64,000 nt of DNA from BPJU01 sp964425225 (GCA_964425225.1 CAYRMD010000001.1:62001-126000), one strand, 5' to 3'; numbered from the stretch's first letter, positions 45,605 through 54,905 are shown. Notes: generated by a model not told the origin, from the letters alone. Numbers and translations: made by a program.

Positions 45605-47269
45605 CTAATTGTTGGCTTCGCTCAGTTGTTGGTTGGTCGCGTTAGCGCTCGGCGGGTAAACGAAGACGGAGCTAGCGCCGAGTGCTTCCTCTTTCTCGTT
45701 GCGTAACACAACCCGCACCACACACGCTCCTCGTGCTTCCGGCGGCACCGGCAACGCTAGCGATTGCAAGCCTTGTTCGAGATGGATTCGAAGCGAACAC
45801 CAGACTTGATCTTGGGTCCGATCATACTGGCGCTGGAGATCATCGAGCCACGAAGCATCACCGCTAAACTGAGAGCGTCGTGCCACCGGCCATTTCATAC
45901 CATCACATCGACAACGCAACTCTAGCCGAGCTTCTCCAGACCAAGGAACCTCAAGCTGCACGGTCAACGTTTTACCTGCCTGGATTGTCGAATCGGTTCG
46001 CACCGCTAGTTGCCGTGGCGCATCGAGTGCCAGCAAAGGATCGCCGAGTAAATGGAATAGCGCGATATGCTCGTAACGTTCCACCCGTAGGGCGTCCCGG
46101 GTCGATCCAGGTACAAAAGTCTCTGCCAGGCGATCCAACCATTGTCGGACCGTGTACAACGGATAGTCTTCTGAGGGTTCATCTACTGCCAAATGTTGTT
46201 TTGCACGTAGCAGGAGTTCACCCAGAGTCGTGTGGTGCCGACCAAAGTACTCGTGCAGCATTCCGCCGCCCAGCACGGCCATAGCATAAGGCATCGTTGT
46301 GCGCGTAGCGCTTATCGTGGCGACTGCCCCCCCTGGAGCTCGCAGCATCCCTTCGGCTAAACAGAGGTTGGGTTCATCGAAAGCACCCGCGTAACAACTC
46401 AGCATCACAGCGATGGGCGGCGCATGGCGCCCATCCAATTTCCATGTGTCTTCTAATTCCAGCGTTGGATAGCGTCCACCCGGTACCGAAATCTCCTGAA
46501 GTGCCTGCGATTGGCTATGCCCCAGGTAGACCCAGAAGTCACACCCCTCTCGCCAACGTTCGAACAGGTTCGAGCGAAAGCGACGCGGATCTGGGAAATA
46601 AGGGCTGCGCCAGTCGCCACACATAATCTGGGTTACGTACTCGCTGGGGATCGAATCGACCAAAAGGCGTCGGGCGACCCATTCCAAAACTTGATCCGCC
46701 AAAGTGCCGAACCCACTGGCACCAGCTGTCAATTGGATGCGGCTTCGCCAATCCCCCACTCGGTTTTCCTCACGGCGGCGGGTCTTTGCCACCAACGATC
46801 CCAACTCCTCGACAGTTTCCACGCACATGCGACCTATCGCCACATCCGGTACACCATCGTCGTTTACATCAGCGAACCAATTATCGGAGGCGATTACTCG
46901 GTCGGGGCCAAATCGAGCAATCTGTTTAGCCGACTGGTATGCAGTAGGAATAGAGTGTTTAGATGATGGCTCGTAATGCGTAAAGCCAGGCACATCACCG
47001 ACGAGAACTACCCACCGTAGCCGCCCCTCGGTTGTTTGTCGTCGAATAGCTCGACGGATCTGATCCTTTGACTGCCAGTGACGCAGCAATGCAATTCGGT
47101 AGCCTTGACTTTCCCGCCACTTTAGCCAGTCCTGCAACCCAGGTAACAATTCGTCGTGGCACACTACCAACACTTCGGCTGGAGCAGAAACAGCCACGGG
47201 TGACAAGTTGTCCGGCAACTCGATCTGTCCAATACAACAAGCTATCCAGCCCAGGACATGCATCATCAT
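45605..47269 (-). CDS. Gingipain-like peptidase C25 family protein, exported
   Basis: C25 peptidases are cysteine proteases. The 554-residue protein begins with a signal peptide (MMMHVLGWIACCIGQIELPD). The core has VVLVGDVPGFTHYEPSS, DNWFADVNDDGVPDVAIGRMCVET, the catalytic histidine in VYLGHSQSQAL (the family has GHG) and the catalytic cysteine in VMLSCYAGAFDEP. The C-terminal ~100 residues form a beta-rich tail (QLAVRTDSTIQAGKTLTVQL). Its target is unknown. ATG 47269 opens a run of three ATG codons with GAGG 6 bp upstream; a longer frame adds 65 residues that lack coding character. Confidence 0.85.
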   Translation of the reverse strand: MMMHVLGWIACCIGQIELPDNLSPVAVSAPAEVLVVCHDELLPGLQDWLKWRESQGYRIALLRHWQSKDQIRRAIRRQTTEGRLRWVVLVGDVPGFTHYEPSSKHSIPTAYQSAKQIARFGPDRVIASDNWFADVNDDGVPDVAIGRMCVETVEELGSLVAKTRRREENRVGDWRSRIQLTAGASGFGTLADQVLEWVARRLLVDSIPSEYVTQIMCGDWRSPYFPDPRRFRSNLFERWREGCDFWVYLGHSQSQALQEISVPGGRYPTLELEDTWKLDGRHAPPIAVMLSCYAGAFDEPNLCLAEGMLRAPGGAVATISATRTTMPYAMAVLGGGMLHEYFGRHHTTLGELLLRAKQHLAVDEPSEDYPLYTVRQWLDRLAETFVPGSTRDALRVERYEHIALFHLLGDPLLALDAPRQLAVRTDSTIQAGKTLTVQLEVPWSGEARLELRCRCDGMKWPVARRSQFSGDASWLDDLQRQYDRTQDQVWCSLRIHLEQGLQSLALPVPPEARGACVVRVVLRNEKEEALGASSVFVYPPSANATNQQLSEANN

Positions 47270-47523
47270 ATTTGGCCTCGTGAAGAGCAGGCGTCCAATA
47301 ACTTCTCCCGAAATAGGATTAGAGTGTTTTCCCCTTTTTACTGGACATCGACTGGTTTGCAGCGATCCTTCCGGAAAAACGTTGCGAAACCCTCCAGGAG
47401 AACCCGTACTCGTAAAGTTAGGAAAAATACCGTTACTTTGACCGGTTTTCCGATTTCCAGGCACGCTTTGCCGGCCACTTGCGCAATAGCGCAGAAAAAA
47501 AGCCGCACCCAGCGGCCTACCAA

Positions 47524-47594
47524 AGCGGGTGAAGGGAATCGAACCCTCGTATTCGGCTTGGGAAGCCGACGCTCTACCATTGAGCTACACCCGC
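47524..47594 (-). tRNA. tRNA-Gly (anticodon CCC)
   Basis: The acceptor stem GCGGGTG/CACCCGC is perfect. The D-arm contains TAGCTCAATGGTAGAGC. The stem TCGGC/GCCGA encloses TTCCCAA, so the anticodon is CCC. The T-arm is GAGGG TTCGATT CCCTT. No CCA is encoded. Confidence 0.92.
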
Positions 47595-48055
47595 AACGAT
47601 TTGCCAAACAACTCATCGTTATTATGCCAATAGCACGCGGGTCAATCAAGTCAAACCCTGAAGGCTGGGCGAGACGGCGAGACAGCCAGACCGCACCACG
47701 GCGTAAAGCTAAATACAACATGAACCGGTCTATCGCTTTCTGGGGCCTGCGCGTCTTTGCGCCGGCGTGTGTTTCACGTTCATCCGAATCCCTTATTTGA
47801 TGTCCGTTCCACCCTACTCGCATTGCGGTTGCGCCGTATGCTCCCTTGGGGCAACGACAGTCGTCGACAGCCTCTTGACACTAACCGGTGGGGTTGACGT
47901 TTCGTGCGGTACACCAAGACCCTTCGCGAACCGGTAGCTGCGGGTGAAGGATTCGAACTGCGAAAGCTGACGCGCACTTGTGTGTAACCTTTAGCTCGCC
48001 GTGGCAATAATCAAATTAGCGATAAAGGAACATACAGGCGAGTTGTGAAGGTCGC
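47595..48055. other. 461-bp spacer carrying a tRNA remnant
   Basis: Apart from the tRNA-like remnant at 47936-48008 and a family B-like fragment near 47740-47770 (CTGCGCGTCTTTGCGCCGGC), no gene is supported. Confidence 0.4.
47936..48008 (-). pseudogene. Decayed tRNA remnant (tRNA-Tyr-like 3' half)
   Basis: The minus strand reads CAGTTCGAATCCTTCACCCG, which matches the T-loop, T-stem and acceptor of class II tRNAs of the tRNA-Tyr kind. The 5' half is degraded and the anticodon arm (GGTTACACACAAGTG) no longer folds. The T-stem (CGCAG/CCTTC) is mispaired. It is 341 bp from the intact tRNA-Gly. Confidence 0.45.
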
Positions 48056-48592
48056 ATGCTGCCAGGGTCATCCGAAGACGGTTTGCTGCTGCCGGAGGTC
48101 TGGAAGGACCATCGCCAGTGGCTCCGTTCGGTAATCATGGCGCGATTGCGGGGCGTAGACGCCGTAGACGATGTGCTCCATGAGGTGCTTGTGGCAGCCG
48201 CTCGGGCGGGGTGGATGCCTTCGTCCTCCGCCGAAGCAGCTCGTTGGCTCTACCGAGTGGCGGTGCGGCAGGCCCTGTTGTATCGAAGGCGACTCGCGCG
48301 GCAACGCCGCCGTGAACAGCAATACGCGCTGAGGCAGTCCACTGCACCAACGGGCTCCCAAACCAGTGAACCGTTGGCGTTACTGCTGGCCGATGAGCGC
48401 CGTAAGCGCGTGCAGGCTGCCCTGCACCGGCTTCCCAGTCGCGACGCCGAACTGCTGTTACTCAAATACGCCCACGATTGGAGCTACGATCAAATGGCAA
48501 TGCACTTCGGCATTAGCCGAGATTCCGTCAAGGTGCGACTCCATCGTGCTCGGCTCAAATTGCGCCAATTGCTAGGAAACATCGACCGGTAA
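48056..48592 (+). CDS. ECF-type RNA polymerase sigma factor
   Basis: The 178-residue protein has sigma region 2 (RQWLRSVIMARLRGVDAVDDVLHEVLVAAAR, ~20-52) and region 4 (RKRVQAALHRLPSRDAELLLLKYAHDWSYDQMAMHFGISRDSVKVRLHRARLKLRQLL, ~115-173) with the expected helix-turn-helix. It lacks sigma-3, as is usual for ECF factors. It directs transcription of a stress or envelope regulon. The next gene is 43 bp downstream and encodes a membrane protein typical of an anti-sigma factor. An AAGG-type site lies just before the ATG. Confidence 0.9.
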   Translation: MLPGSSEDGLLLPEVWKDHRQWLRSVIMARLRGVDAVDDVLHEVLVAAARAGWMPSSSAEAARWLYRVAVRQALLYRRRLARQRRREQQYALRQSTAPTGSQTSEPLALLLADERRKRVQAALHRLPSRDAELLLLKYAHDWSYDQMAMHFGISRDSVKVRLHRARLKLRQLLGNIDR

Positions 48593-48635
48593 GTTTGATA
48601 CGTTTACATCCCTTCCATGCAGGTTTTTACGAACG

Positions 48636-49433
48636 ATGGAAACGCAGTTTTCTTACGATTGGGCAAAGGATCCACCAGCTTGGTGGTCGGACTGGCAAAT
48701 GCTGGTCGATGGCGAATTGGACCCCGACCAGAGCGGCACACTGCTTCAAACCATCGACCGGTCAACCGACGGTTGGAAGCGATGCGCTCTATGGCTTCTG
48801 GATGAATACTATTTGAAACGTGAGCTGACCGCGCTTGCTGGGGCGAACCGTGAGCCGCTACGTACGAAAGAGCCTTCTGATGTCCGTAAAACACGGCGGC
48901 TAACACCGAGAGCACGTTGGCCATCGATGGCCGTTAGTATCCTGGTGTTGGCAAGCTTCTTAATTGGTGTAGGACTGTCCTTGGCCCTAAACCAACTCTA
49001 CCGAACGACGTCCCGCAGAGCATCGCCGACAACCTCGATCGTAGCGACCGGCGATGCCAAGCTAGCCACTCCCCAAACCGATGAGGGGAATACAGACACT
49101 TCGATAGACGCCCGGGATCGCACGGCCGCTTCCGCGGGTCCCATATTGGCTCGCGTACCGCTACCGCTAGATGAAAACGAGCCGCCGCTTTGGGTTGACA
49201 TACCCGTGCGCTATGCGGTGCAGGAGTTGAGCCAAGGGGATTCTGCCTGCCCAGCCGAACAGTGGAATGAGTTGTTGCAAAAAGTTGTGGGGCTGGGAAG
49301 CCGGGTTCATCAGGAAAACCACTTGTATGGTTTCCAACTCGATGACCAGCATCAGTTGTGGGTCCCGGTGGTCGATTGGCGGATCGAGATTCCGGAAAAT
49401 GCCGATTTGTCCTCGGTTTTCAAGGAGCCTTAA
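48636..49433 (+). CDS. Membrane anti-sigma-like protein
   Basis: The 265-residue protein has an N-terminal cytoplasmic part with sigma-binding style helices (WQMLVDGELDPDQSGTLLQ, ~20-40, and WLLDEYYLKREL), one membrane segment (MAVSILVLASFLIGVGLSLAL, ~97-118) and a ~145-residue extracytoplasmic part. The zinc HxxxCxxC motif of ZAS anti-sigma factors is absent. Position right after the ECF sigma gene is the main evidence. The next gene starts 2 bp after the stop. Confidence 0.7.
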   Translation: METQFSYDWAKDPPAWWSDWQMLVDGELDPDQSGTLLQTIDRSTDGWKRCALWLLDEYYLKRELTALAGANREPLRTKEPSDVRKTRRLTPRARWPSMAVSILVLASFLIGVGLSLALNQLYRTTSRRASPTTSIVATGDAKLATPQTDEGNTDTSIDARDRTAASAGPILARVPLPLDENEPPLWVDIPVRYAVQELSQGDSACPAEQWNELLQKVVGLGSRVHQENHLYGFQLDDQHQLWVPVVDWRIEIPENADLSSVFKEP

Positions 49434-49435
49434 CC

Positions 49436-50347
49436 ATGAAACGTGCCAGCGTCGCGTACTTAGTCGTAGCCCTGTTGGGACTTTGTTTGGGTTTGGAAGG
49501 CGTGTTAGTTGCGGCTGTGGACCCACCTGCCACATCGGAAGACAAGTCCGTTGCACAAGCCGCAGAACCATCGCCTAAGAAAGACTCAGTCCAGACCGAC
49601 ACCCCCCAGGAAAAACCGAACGAAGCAAAGACGGACCAACAAGACTCGGAAAAAGCAGAAAAAGCCCAGTCCGAGCAGGCCGGTGAGAGTGCTGCTCGCC
49701 AGTTCCGCATCCAGATCGTTCAGCCTGGGGTGATTGTTGTACACTCGTCCGAAGCAAGCACTCAGAAAGGTTCTTCGGACGACGCTACCCCTAAAACCGG
49801 CTCGCGGATCGTGCTCGGTGCAGAGGGCGTCACCGGCACGAATCAGATTGAGATTCGGGTTCTGGAAAACCAGGACGGTAAGGACCAACCCGGTCCATCT
49901 CGCAAAACCATCAGTGTTCAAGTCGTACCGGGCCAACCGGTGAAAATTACTGTCGAAAGCGATGGTAAAACATGGACCGTTGATGAAACGCAGCTAGATC
50001 AGCTACCAAAGGATGTACGGTCGGCATTCGAACGCCATCGGGAGCTGATCCAGCAGATGTTGGACCGTCAACAGCGTCTACAACAACAACAGTTTCTACA
50101 GCAGCTCACGGAAAAGCTGAAGCATCAGGCGTCAACTCCCAAGGATGGCCAGCAAGCCATGGGGGGGCCGGGTGGGCCAGAAATGCGGTTCTGGTATTAC
50201 GGGATGCCGTTGACCTCCGACATGGCCCGCCGTTTGGATCGTGTGGAAAAAGAGTTGACCGAGTTGCGCAAACAAATGGAGGCACTGGAACAATTAACCG
50301 AGGAGGTGCGGGCGCTGCGTAAGGCTCTAGAAAGCAAGCAGAACTAG
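49436..50347 (+). CDS. Secreted coiled-coil protein of unknown function in an ECF-sigma operon
   Basis: The 303-residue protein starts with a signal peptide (MKRASVAYLVVALLGLCLGL). A charged, low-complexity region of ~60-70 residues rich in K, E, Q and S follows (PSPKKDSVQTDTPQEKPNE). A beta-rich part (~80-190) and a C-terminal coiled coil (RLDRVEKELTELRKQMEALE, then LTEEVRALRKALESKQ) complete it. AAGGAG lies 8 bp before ATG 49436, and the gene starts 2 bp after the anti-sigma stop. It may be the extracytoplasmic effector or sensor of the system. I recognise no family. Confidence 0.7.
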   Translation: MKRASVAYLVVALLGLCLGLEGVLVAAVDPPATSEDKSVAQAAEPSPKKDSVQTDTPQEKPNEAKTDQQDSEKAEKAQSEQAGESAARQFRIQIVQPGVIVVHSSEASTQKGSSDDATPKTGSRIVLGAEGVTGTNQIEIRVLENQDGKDQPGPSRKTISVQVVPGQPVKITVESDGKTWTVDETQLDQLPKDVRSAFERHRELIQQMLDRQQRLQQQQFLQQLTEKLKHQASTPKDGQQAMGGPGGPEMRFWYYGMPLTSDMARRLDRVEKELTELRKQMEALEQLTEEVRALRKALESKQN

Positions 50348-51066
50348 TTGCTCTAGCATAATCACTTATCCAGCCCACCCACCTGGGAACGTGGGTGGGC
50401 TGGTGCATGTCGGTAGGCCGCGGTAGGGGCGGGGTTTCAAACCCGCCCCGCCTCCCAAACGCTCCCTTGCCCAATTTCCCTTGTTCCATAAGAAGCGCCA
50501 TTAAGCGTTGTTTCTCTCCAACCGTTCGTGCAGAGACACCGTACGTCATCCAGCCAAAGTAATAGCCAATCCAAGGAAATCGTAATAACCAGGGATCCCA
50601 AACCTGCCCGTGCGTGAAATCGATTCCGTTACAGCGAGCACAAGGATGTTCCCTTACGCGTAAAGCGGGTCCTACAACTCTGCCGTACCGAATAGTTGAA
50701 GCTCGTCGCAAGTCGGCTCACCATGGAACCGTGCTTTGCCCAATTTGCCAAGTTCGTGTGGGCGCGGAAAAAAGGGGAAACGCAGATGTGGAAAGAGGCA
50801 GGTAGGGAATTGACGAAATAGCTCCTTGTCGAATGCGCTAATTGCGCCTTAGCGTCTTTTTTGTGTTGATTGATTCTCACGGCGACGGTAGGGAAACGGC
50901 CGCCAAAGTCAGCTTCCAGGAAAAAAGTAAAAGTTTGCCGGTTGTAGCGACGATATTGGATATGCCGTTTGAAGGAGCAATGCCCTTTACCAGTGAGCGC
51001 ACGGTCGGGAAAGGTACACCGAGAACACCGGCCGATAGGCACTGTTTACGGAGAGAGGCCCACGGC
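50348..51066. other. 719-bp spacer with a long hairpin and GC-rich repeat
   Basis: The region holds a 13-bp perfect hairpin at 50370-50403 and a family C repeat at 50421-50449 (GGGGCGGG/CCCGCCCC with an 8-base loop). A family B-like copy with a short T-run (TTGCGCCTTAGCGTCTTTTT) lies near 50844. ORFs on the minus strand here only translate these repeats. Confidence 0.45.
50370..50403 (+). terminator. Perfect 13-bp stem-loop after the sigma operon
   Basis: CCAGCCCACCCAC (50370-50382) and GTGGGTGGGCTGG (50391-50403) form a perfect stem around an 8-bp loop. No T-run follows, so it may be a factor-dependent or repeat-derived terminator rather than an intrinsic one. Confidence 0.45.
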
Positions 51067-51303
51067 ATGAAACGGGATCATACGAGCGGCAGGCAACGGT
51101 GGTTAGGCTTCGGACTGGTTTGCCTGAGCATGTTGGCAGCTACGGGCTGTCAGATTACCGAAGGTGGTCAGTCTTTGCCAAGTGCCTACTACTTATCGGA
51201 CGACGTACAACATTTCCCGAGGGGAACGGAGTTCAAACTCTCACGTGAGGCAGCGGCTTTGAAGGAATACAAAGCAACCCAGCAATTGCAGGCTCAACCG
51301 TAG
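51067..51303 (+). CDS. Small lipoprotein of unknown function
   Basis: The 78-residue protein has a lipoprotein signal: RQRWLGFGLVCLSMLAATGC with a lipobox cysteine C30 (LAATGC). After the cysteine it contains SLPSAYYLSDDVQHFPRGTEFKLSREAAALKEYKAT, a sequence pattern I associate with short planctomycete lipoproteins. GAGAGAGG lies 8 bp before ATG 51067; a longer frame adds 75 residues without coding character. A terminator follows 34 bp after the stop. Confidence 0.8.
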   Translation: MKRDHTSGRQRWLGFGLVCLSMLAATGCQITEGGQSLPSAYYLSDDVQHFPRGTEFKLSREAAALKEYKATQQLQAQP

Positions 51304-51732
51304 TGCGGCAAAGGATGGTTGAGCTTTGACCGTGCGCAGCGTTCGGCACTTGTGGGCCAGGCCGAACGCTTTTTTCTGCGCTGGGCATTCGAAAAGCTAG
51401 CGCGCCTCGTTTTTGCGTTACGCTCGTAACGCGGTTTACTTTTCTCATGCGTCGCTGCTCTGGCATTTGGCTAATTTGTCCGAGCTCGCTTCTACGTCGG
51501 CCCGCGTACAGCTACAGCCGTTGTATCCGTTAGGGCAAAGCCACGATTTTCCCTTAAGAATTACCCTATGCGGCGAGTTGTTGGTTATGATGAAGGAGAC
51601 AGTGCGGTGGTAGACCGGAGACTCCACCGCGAGCCGCTTTTGACATAGGACAATTGGGTTTTGACTCAGCCGGGATCACGCTAGCCGAACGGCTAGTTTG
51701 CGTAAATCGCCTTGTGACTGAGACGAAGTATT
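51304..51732. other. 429-bp spacer with terminator and promoter region of the CHAT gene
   Basis: It holds the intrinsic terminator at 51338-51376 and then no recognisable gene up to the CHAT-family start. Confidence 0.5.
51338..51376 (+). terminator. Intrinsic terminator of the lipoprotein gene
   Basis: AGCGTTCGGC (51338-51347) and GCCGAACGCT (51361-51370) form a perfect 10-bp stem around a 13-bp loop, directly followed by a run of T. It lies 34 bp after the lipoprotein stop. Confidence 0.85.
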
Positions 51733-54700
51733 ATGATGCACTACGTTCTACGAATCGGAGGCGTTCGGTTTGGGCTAGGTTGGGCGATTGTAAGCCTGGC
51801 TTTGGTGGTTAGCATCTGGGCCACCAACGTCGGCGCACAACAGTTAGGCTCTACCTCCTACCCTCCGCCCGAATATTTTTTGGCCAAGCAACTGTTACCG
51901 GAAGGCGAGTATTCGCGGGCGGTGCAGGCGTTCCGAAGTGTGGGACGATCCGGATTTCGTTATGGAACCAGTACGTGGGTCGATTCGATCTGTTACCACG
52001 CGATGCTTGGCGAATCGTTCTATCAGCTCGGCGAGCTACCCGCAGCCCTCGAGCAGTTCAACGCAGCCGTAATGCTTTATTTGGCGTCCCCGACTTGGCT
52101 CAACCATGTCCAGTTTACGACCGCCGGACGGCCTCCCTCCTATACTGGCCCACCGATTCCATGGGGGCAACCAACTCGGCCGTTAAATCCCGGGGCCTTT
52201 CCGTCGCGGGCACCGCTCACGCATCCGGCGTTGACCAACGTGCAGGTAACTCCTGACGGAAGTCTCATTAGCCAGCCGCAATTCGTGACGATGCACATTG
52301 GCGAGATTGCACGGTGTTTCGCGTTGGCTTTGCGACGCCGGGCTGAGATTCTCGGGCCGGTTGGCGCTCATGATCCGTTGAGCACACGTCTCATAGCGGC
52401 TCTTACAACGCGTCCGGCTCCGCCGGGGCATTGGTCACAAGCTTGGGTCGATTGTTGGCTAGGTCTGGCCTACCTGGGTGCCGGCAGAAAAGAAGACGCG
52501 GCCACCGCTCTTCAGAAGTCGTTTACGGCTGGCGGATTTGAGCATGAGCTGTCGGCTATTGGTTTATTGGAACTCGGTAAGTTGGCCGCTCGCCAAGGGC
52601 AGTGGGAGCAAGCAATCGGGTTACTCTACGAAGCAACGTTTCGAGCGGTACTTTACGAGCAGTATGACGTTTTGGAAGAAGCGTTTCGCTGGGCAGCCTG
52701 GAGCTATCGTCTGGTGGGCCAGCCGGGATCGTATCCGCCGCTGGCCGGCGCTCTGGCATGGGCCCAGCGCCAAAAACTTCGACAGTTGGAAGTGTCCCTC
52801 CTGATTGAAACCGCATCGCTGTTGGCGCCCGACGAACCAGCGGCTGCGCTGGCGATGCTGGAGCGAGCCCAAAGGGGGATGCTCCGCAGCCCCATGCTCG
52901 CTGGCGCTCTGGGTGCGCGCTACCGCTTCGTAGCGGCGCATGTGCAGTATCGATTGGGAAAACCGGCAGTTGCGGAACCGTTATTGACCGCGGCATTGGC
53001 TTATTACAGAAAGAGCGCACCGCAAGCCGCACAAGTTGTCTTGGCTGAAGGAGTCATGGGTGGGCTAACGGATCTGGCGGCACACGAGTTGTACGATGCG
53101 GTCTTACGAGAGCCAACACCGCTAGACTGGACGCTTTGGCCCGCGGAAACTCTCGCATTGCTATCGATCGCCGATACTCAACCGTGGGTTCGCTGGTTCG
53201 AGCTATCTATTAAACGCGGCGACTTGCTCACGGCTTGTCAGATAACGGATCGCATCCGCCGCCGGCGCTTCCTGGCTGCACAGCCGCTTGGTGGTCGGCT
53301 GCTCGCACTCCGCTGGTTGCTAGACGCTCCTCGCGAAGCACTGTCGGATCGCGCTTTACTGCAACGCCAAGATCTGTTGGCCCGTTGGCCCATCCTCCAA
53401 CCGTTGTCCGAGCGCTCGGCTGCGCTACGCCAACAGTGCCGTCCCGAGACGTGGGCCGCGATGGATAAAGACTCGCTCGAGAAACTCTCACAACTCCTTG
53501 GTGAATGGTCGAACATTGCCGCACGACAGGAGGCGATTCTGCTCCAAGTAGCTACGGACCGAGTGGCAACTGATTTGGTCTTCCCACCGCTGCTTGATAT
53601 GCAAAAGTTCCAACAGCAACTATCTGATAAGCAGGCGGTTTGGCTGTTCTTTGCCACGGATCGAGAACTGTACTCGTTCATCATCGGTAAACAATCGCCC
53701 ATCGAGGGATGGCGCATACCAACGGCTAATCAGATCCGCAGCCAGGTCTCCGAATTAATGCGAGTTTTGGGGAATCTCGATGCCAATTCGCAGATTACAT
53801 CCAAGACTATTTCGCAGTCCTGGCAACCGCTTGCCCGATCGCTCTATTTGCAGTTGGCCGACAAGCAGCCCGAATCCGCGGATTTGCCGTGGCGAGACAG
53901 CCAGGAAGTCGTGATCGTTCCGGATGGGGTACTCTGGTATTTGCCGTTCGAAATTCTGCTTGCCGGATCGAACTCCTCAGCACTTCCCATGATAAACCAT
54001 GTCCGCCTACGCTATGCTCCGCTCCTGTCGCTTGCTGTCCCGGACGCACGAAAATCGTCCGCTATTTCGTATACCGCACTAGTGTCCCACAAGTTGCACC
54101 CTCAAGAGTCTGACACATTCGTTCAACAAACGGTCGCCGATTTGTCGGCGGCTATTCCCTACGTGCTGCAATTATCGGCTCCGATCCCCAGTGTGCCGGG
54201 ATTGGCAACCGTGCTGGAGCGTGCGGTTGTATTCGAAGAGTTTCAAGTGGACAAATCCGGGCCGCTCGGTTGGAGCCCGTTACCTTTGTCAGGTCGAAAC
54301 GATTCCCTTTTGGCAGACTGGTTAGGGTTGCCGTGGGGAGCTCCGGTGCAATTAGTGGTGCCGGGTATGCGCACGCCAGCCGAAGAGGCGTTGCGGCGAG
54401 GCGGCACGGGCCAAGAGTTGTTTATGATCGCTTGTGCCCTGGCCGGCTCCGGAACGCGCACGGCACTCATCAGCCGTTGGCGCGTAGGCGGTAAGTCGAC
54501 TCGTCAATTGATACGCGAGTTTCTCCAGGAGCTTCCTCATCGGTCCGCATCCGAGGCTTGGCAACGGAGTGTGCAATTATGGCAACCGACTCAGGTAGAA
54601 CTTGAATCGGAACCGCGCGTCGATGCCCGATCATTCTCGCAACCGCTCGATGGGAGTTTTCCTTTCTTTTGGGCCGGTTACCTATTGTTAGATACGGGTA

Positions 54701-54744
54701 GTGAACCGCCCGGCATGCCTCAAGCCGCAGCCGATACGCCGTAA
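51733..54744 (+). CDS. TPR protein with degenerate (catalytically dead) CHAT domain
   Basis: The 1003-residue protein has a signal-type N-terminus (LGWAIVSLALVVSIWATNVGA, ~15-36) and helical TPR-like repeats from ~48 to ~520. A C-terminal CHAT (caspase-like) domain follows at ~610-985 (VVIVPDGVLWYLPFEILLAG, ending FPFFWAGYLLLDTG). The two catalytic residues are missing. The histidine site (LSGHG in active members) reads PLSGRND with R855. The cysteine site (SACET) reads VPGMRT with M879. It is therefore not a working protease and may bind a partner. The same pattern is known to me from planctomycete proteins, so the change looks like a lineage and not an accident. Confidence 0.8.
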   Translation: MMHYVLRIGGVRFGLGWAIVSLALVVSIWATNVGAQQLGSTSYPPPEYFLAKQLLPEGEYSRAVQAFRSVGRSGFRYGTSTWVDSICYHAMLGESFYQLGELPAALEQFNAAVMLYLASPTWLNHVQFTTAGRPPSYTGPPIPWGQPTRPLNPGAFPSRAPLTHPALTNVQVTPDGSLISQPQFVTMHIGEIARCFALALRRRAEILGPVGAHDPLSTRLIAALTTRPAPPGHWSQAWVDCWLGLAYLGAGRKEDAATALQKSFTAGGFEHELSAIGLLELGKLAARQGQWEQAIGLLYEATFRAVLYEQYDVLEEAFRWAAWSYRLVGQPGSYPPLAGALAWAQRQKLRQLEVSLLIETASLLAPDEPAAALAMLERAQRGMLRSPMLAGALGARYRFVAAHVQYRLGKPAVAEPLLTAALAYYRKSAPQAAQVVLAEGVMGGLTDLAAHELYDAVLREPTPLDWTLWPAETLALLSIADTQPWVRWFELSIKRGDLLTACQITDRIRRRRFLAAQPLGGRLLALRWLLDAPREALSDRALLQRQDLLARWPILQPLSERSAALRQQCRPETWAAMDKDSLEKLSQLLGEWSNIAARQEAILLQVATDRVATDLVFPPLLDMQKFQQQLSDKQAVWLFFATDRELYSFIIGKQSPIEGWRIPTANQIRSQVSELMRVLGNLDANSQITSKTISQSWQPLARSLYLQLADKQPESADLPWRDSQEVVIVPDGVLWYLPFEILLAGSNSSALPMINHVRLRYAPLLSLAVPDARKSSAISYTALVSHKLHPQESDTFVQQTVADLSAAIPYVLQLSAPIPSVPGLATVLERAVVFEEFQVDKSGPLGWSPLPLSGRNDSLLADWLGLPWGAPVQLVVPGMRTPAEEALRRGGTGQELFMIACALAGSGTRTALISRWRVGGKSTRQLIREFLQELPHRSASEAWQRSVQLWQPTQVELESEPRVDARSFSQPLDGSFPFFWAGYLLLDTGSEPPGMPQAAADTP

Positions 54745-54905
54745 ATTCCCACCGATTGGAGCACCCGTCAACGCCAGCAATCAAAGAAGGCCCAAGGCCT
54801 CCGGCATGCTAACCACACATGTTCCCCGGCATGGCGTCTGGCGTTTTGCTCGGCATTAACCTCGCTTATCTTGGTTTAAGACCGCTTCCGGTACGGAAAA
54901 AAATC

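Noticed and set aside
50106..50711. 201-codon minus-strand ORF over the end of the secreted coiled-coil gene
   Set aside because: It lies across a well-supported gene and its readable parts are translations of repeat family C and the 13-bp hairpin.
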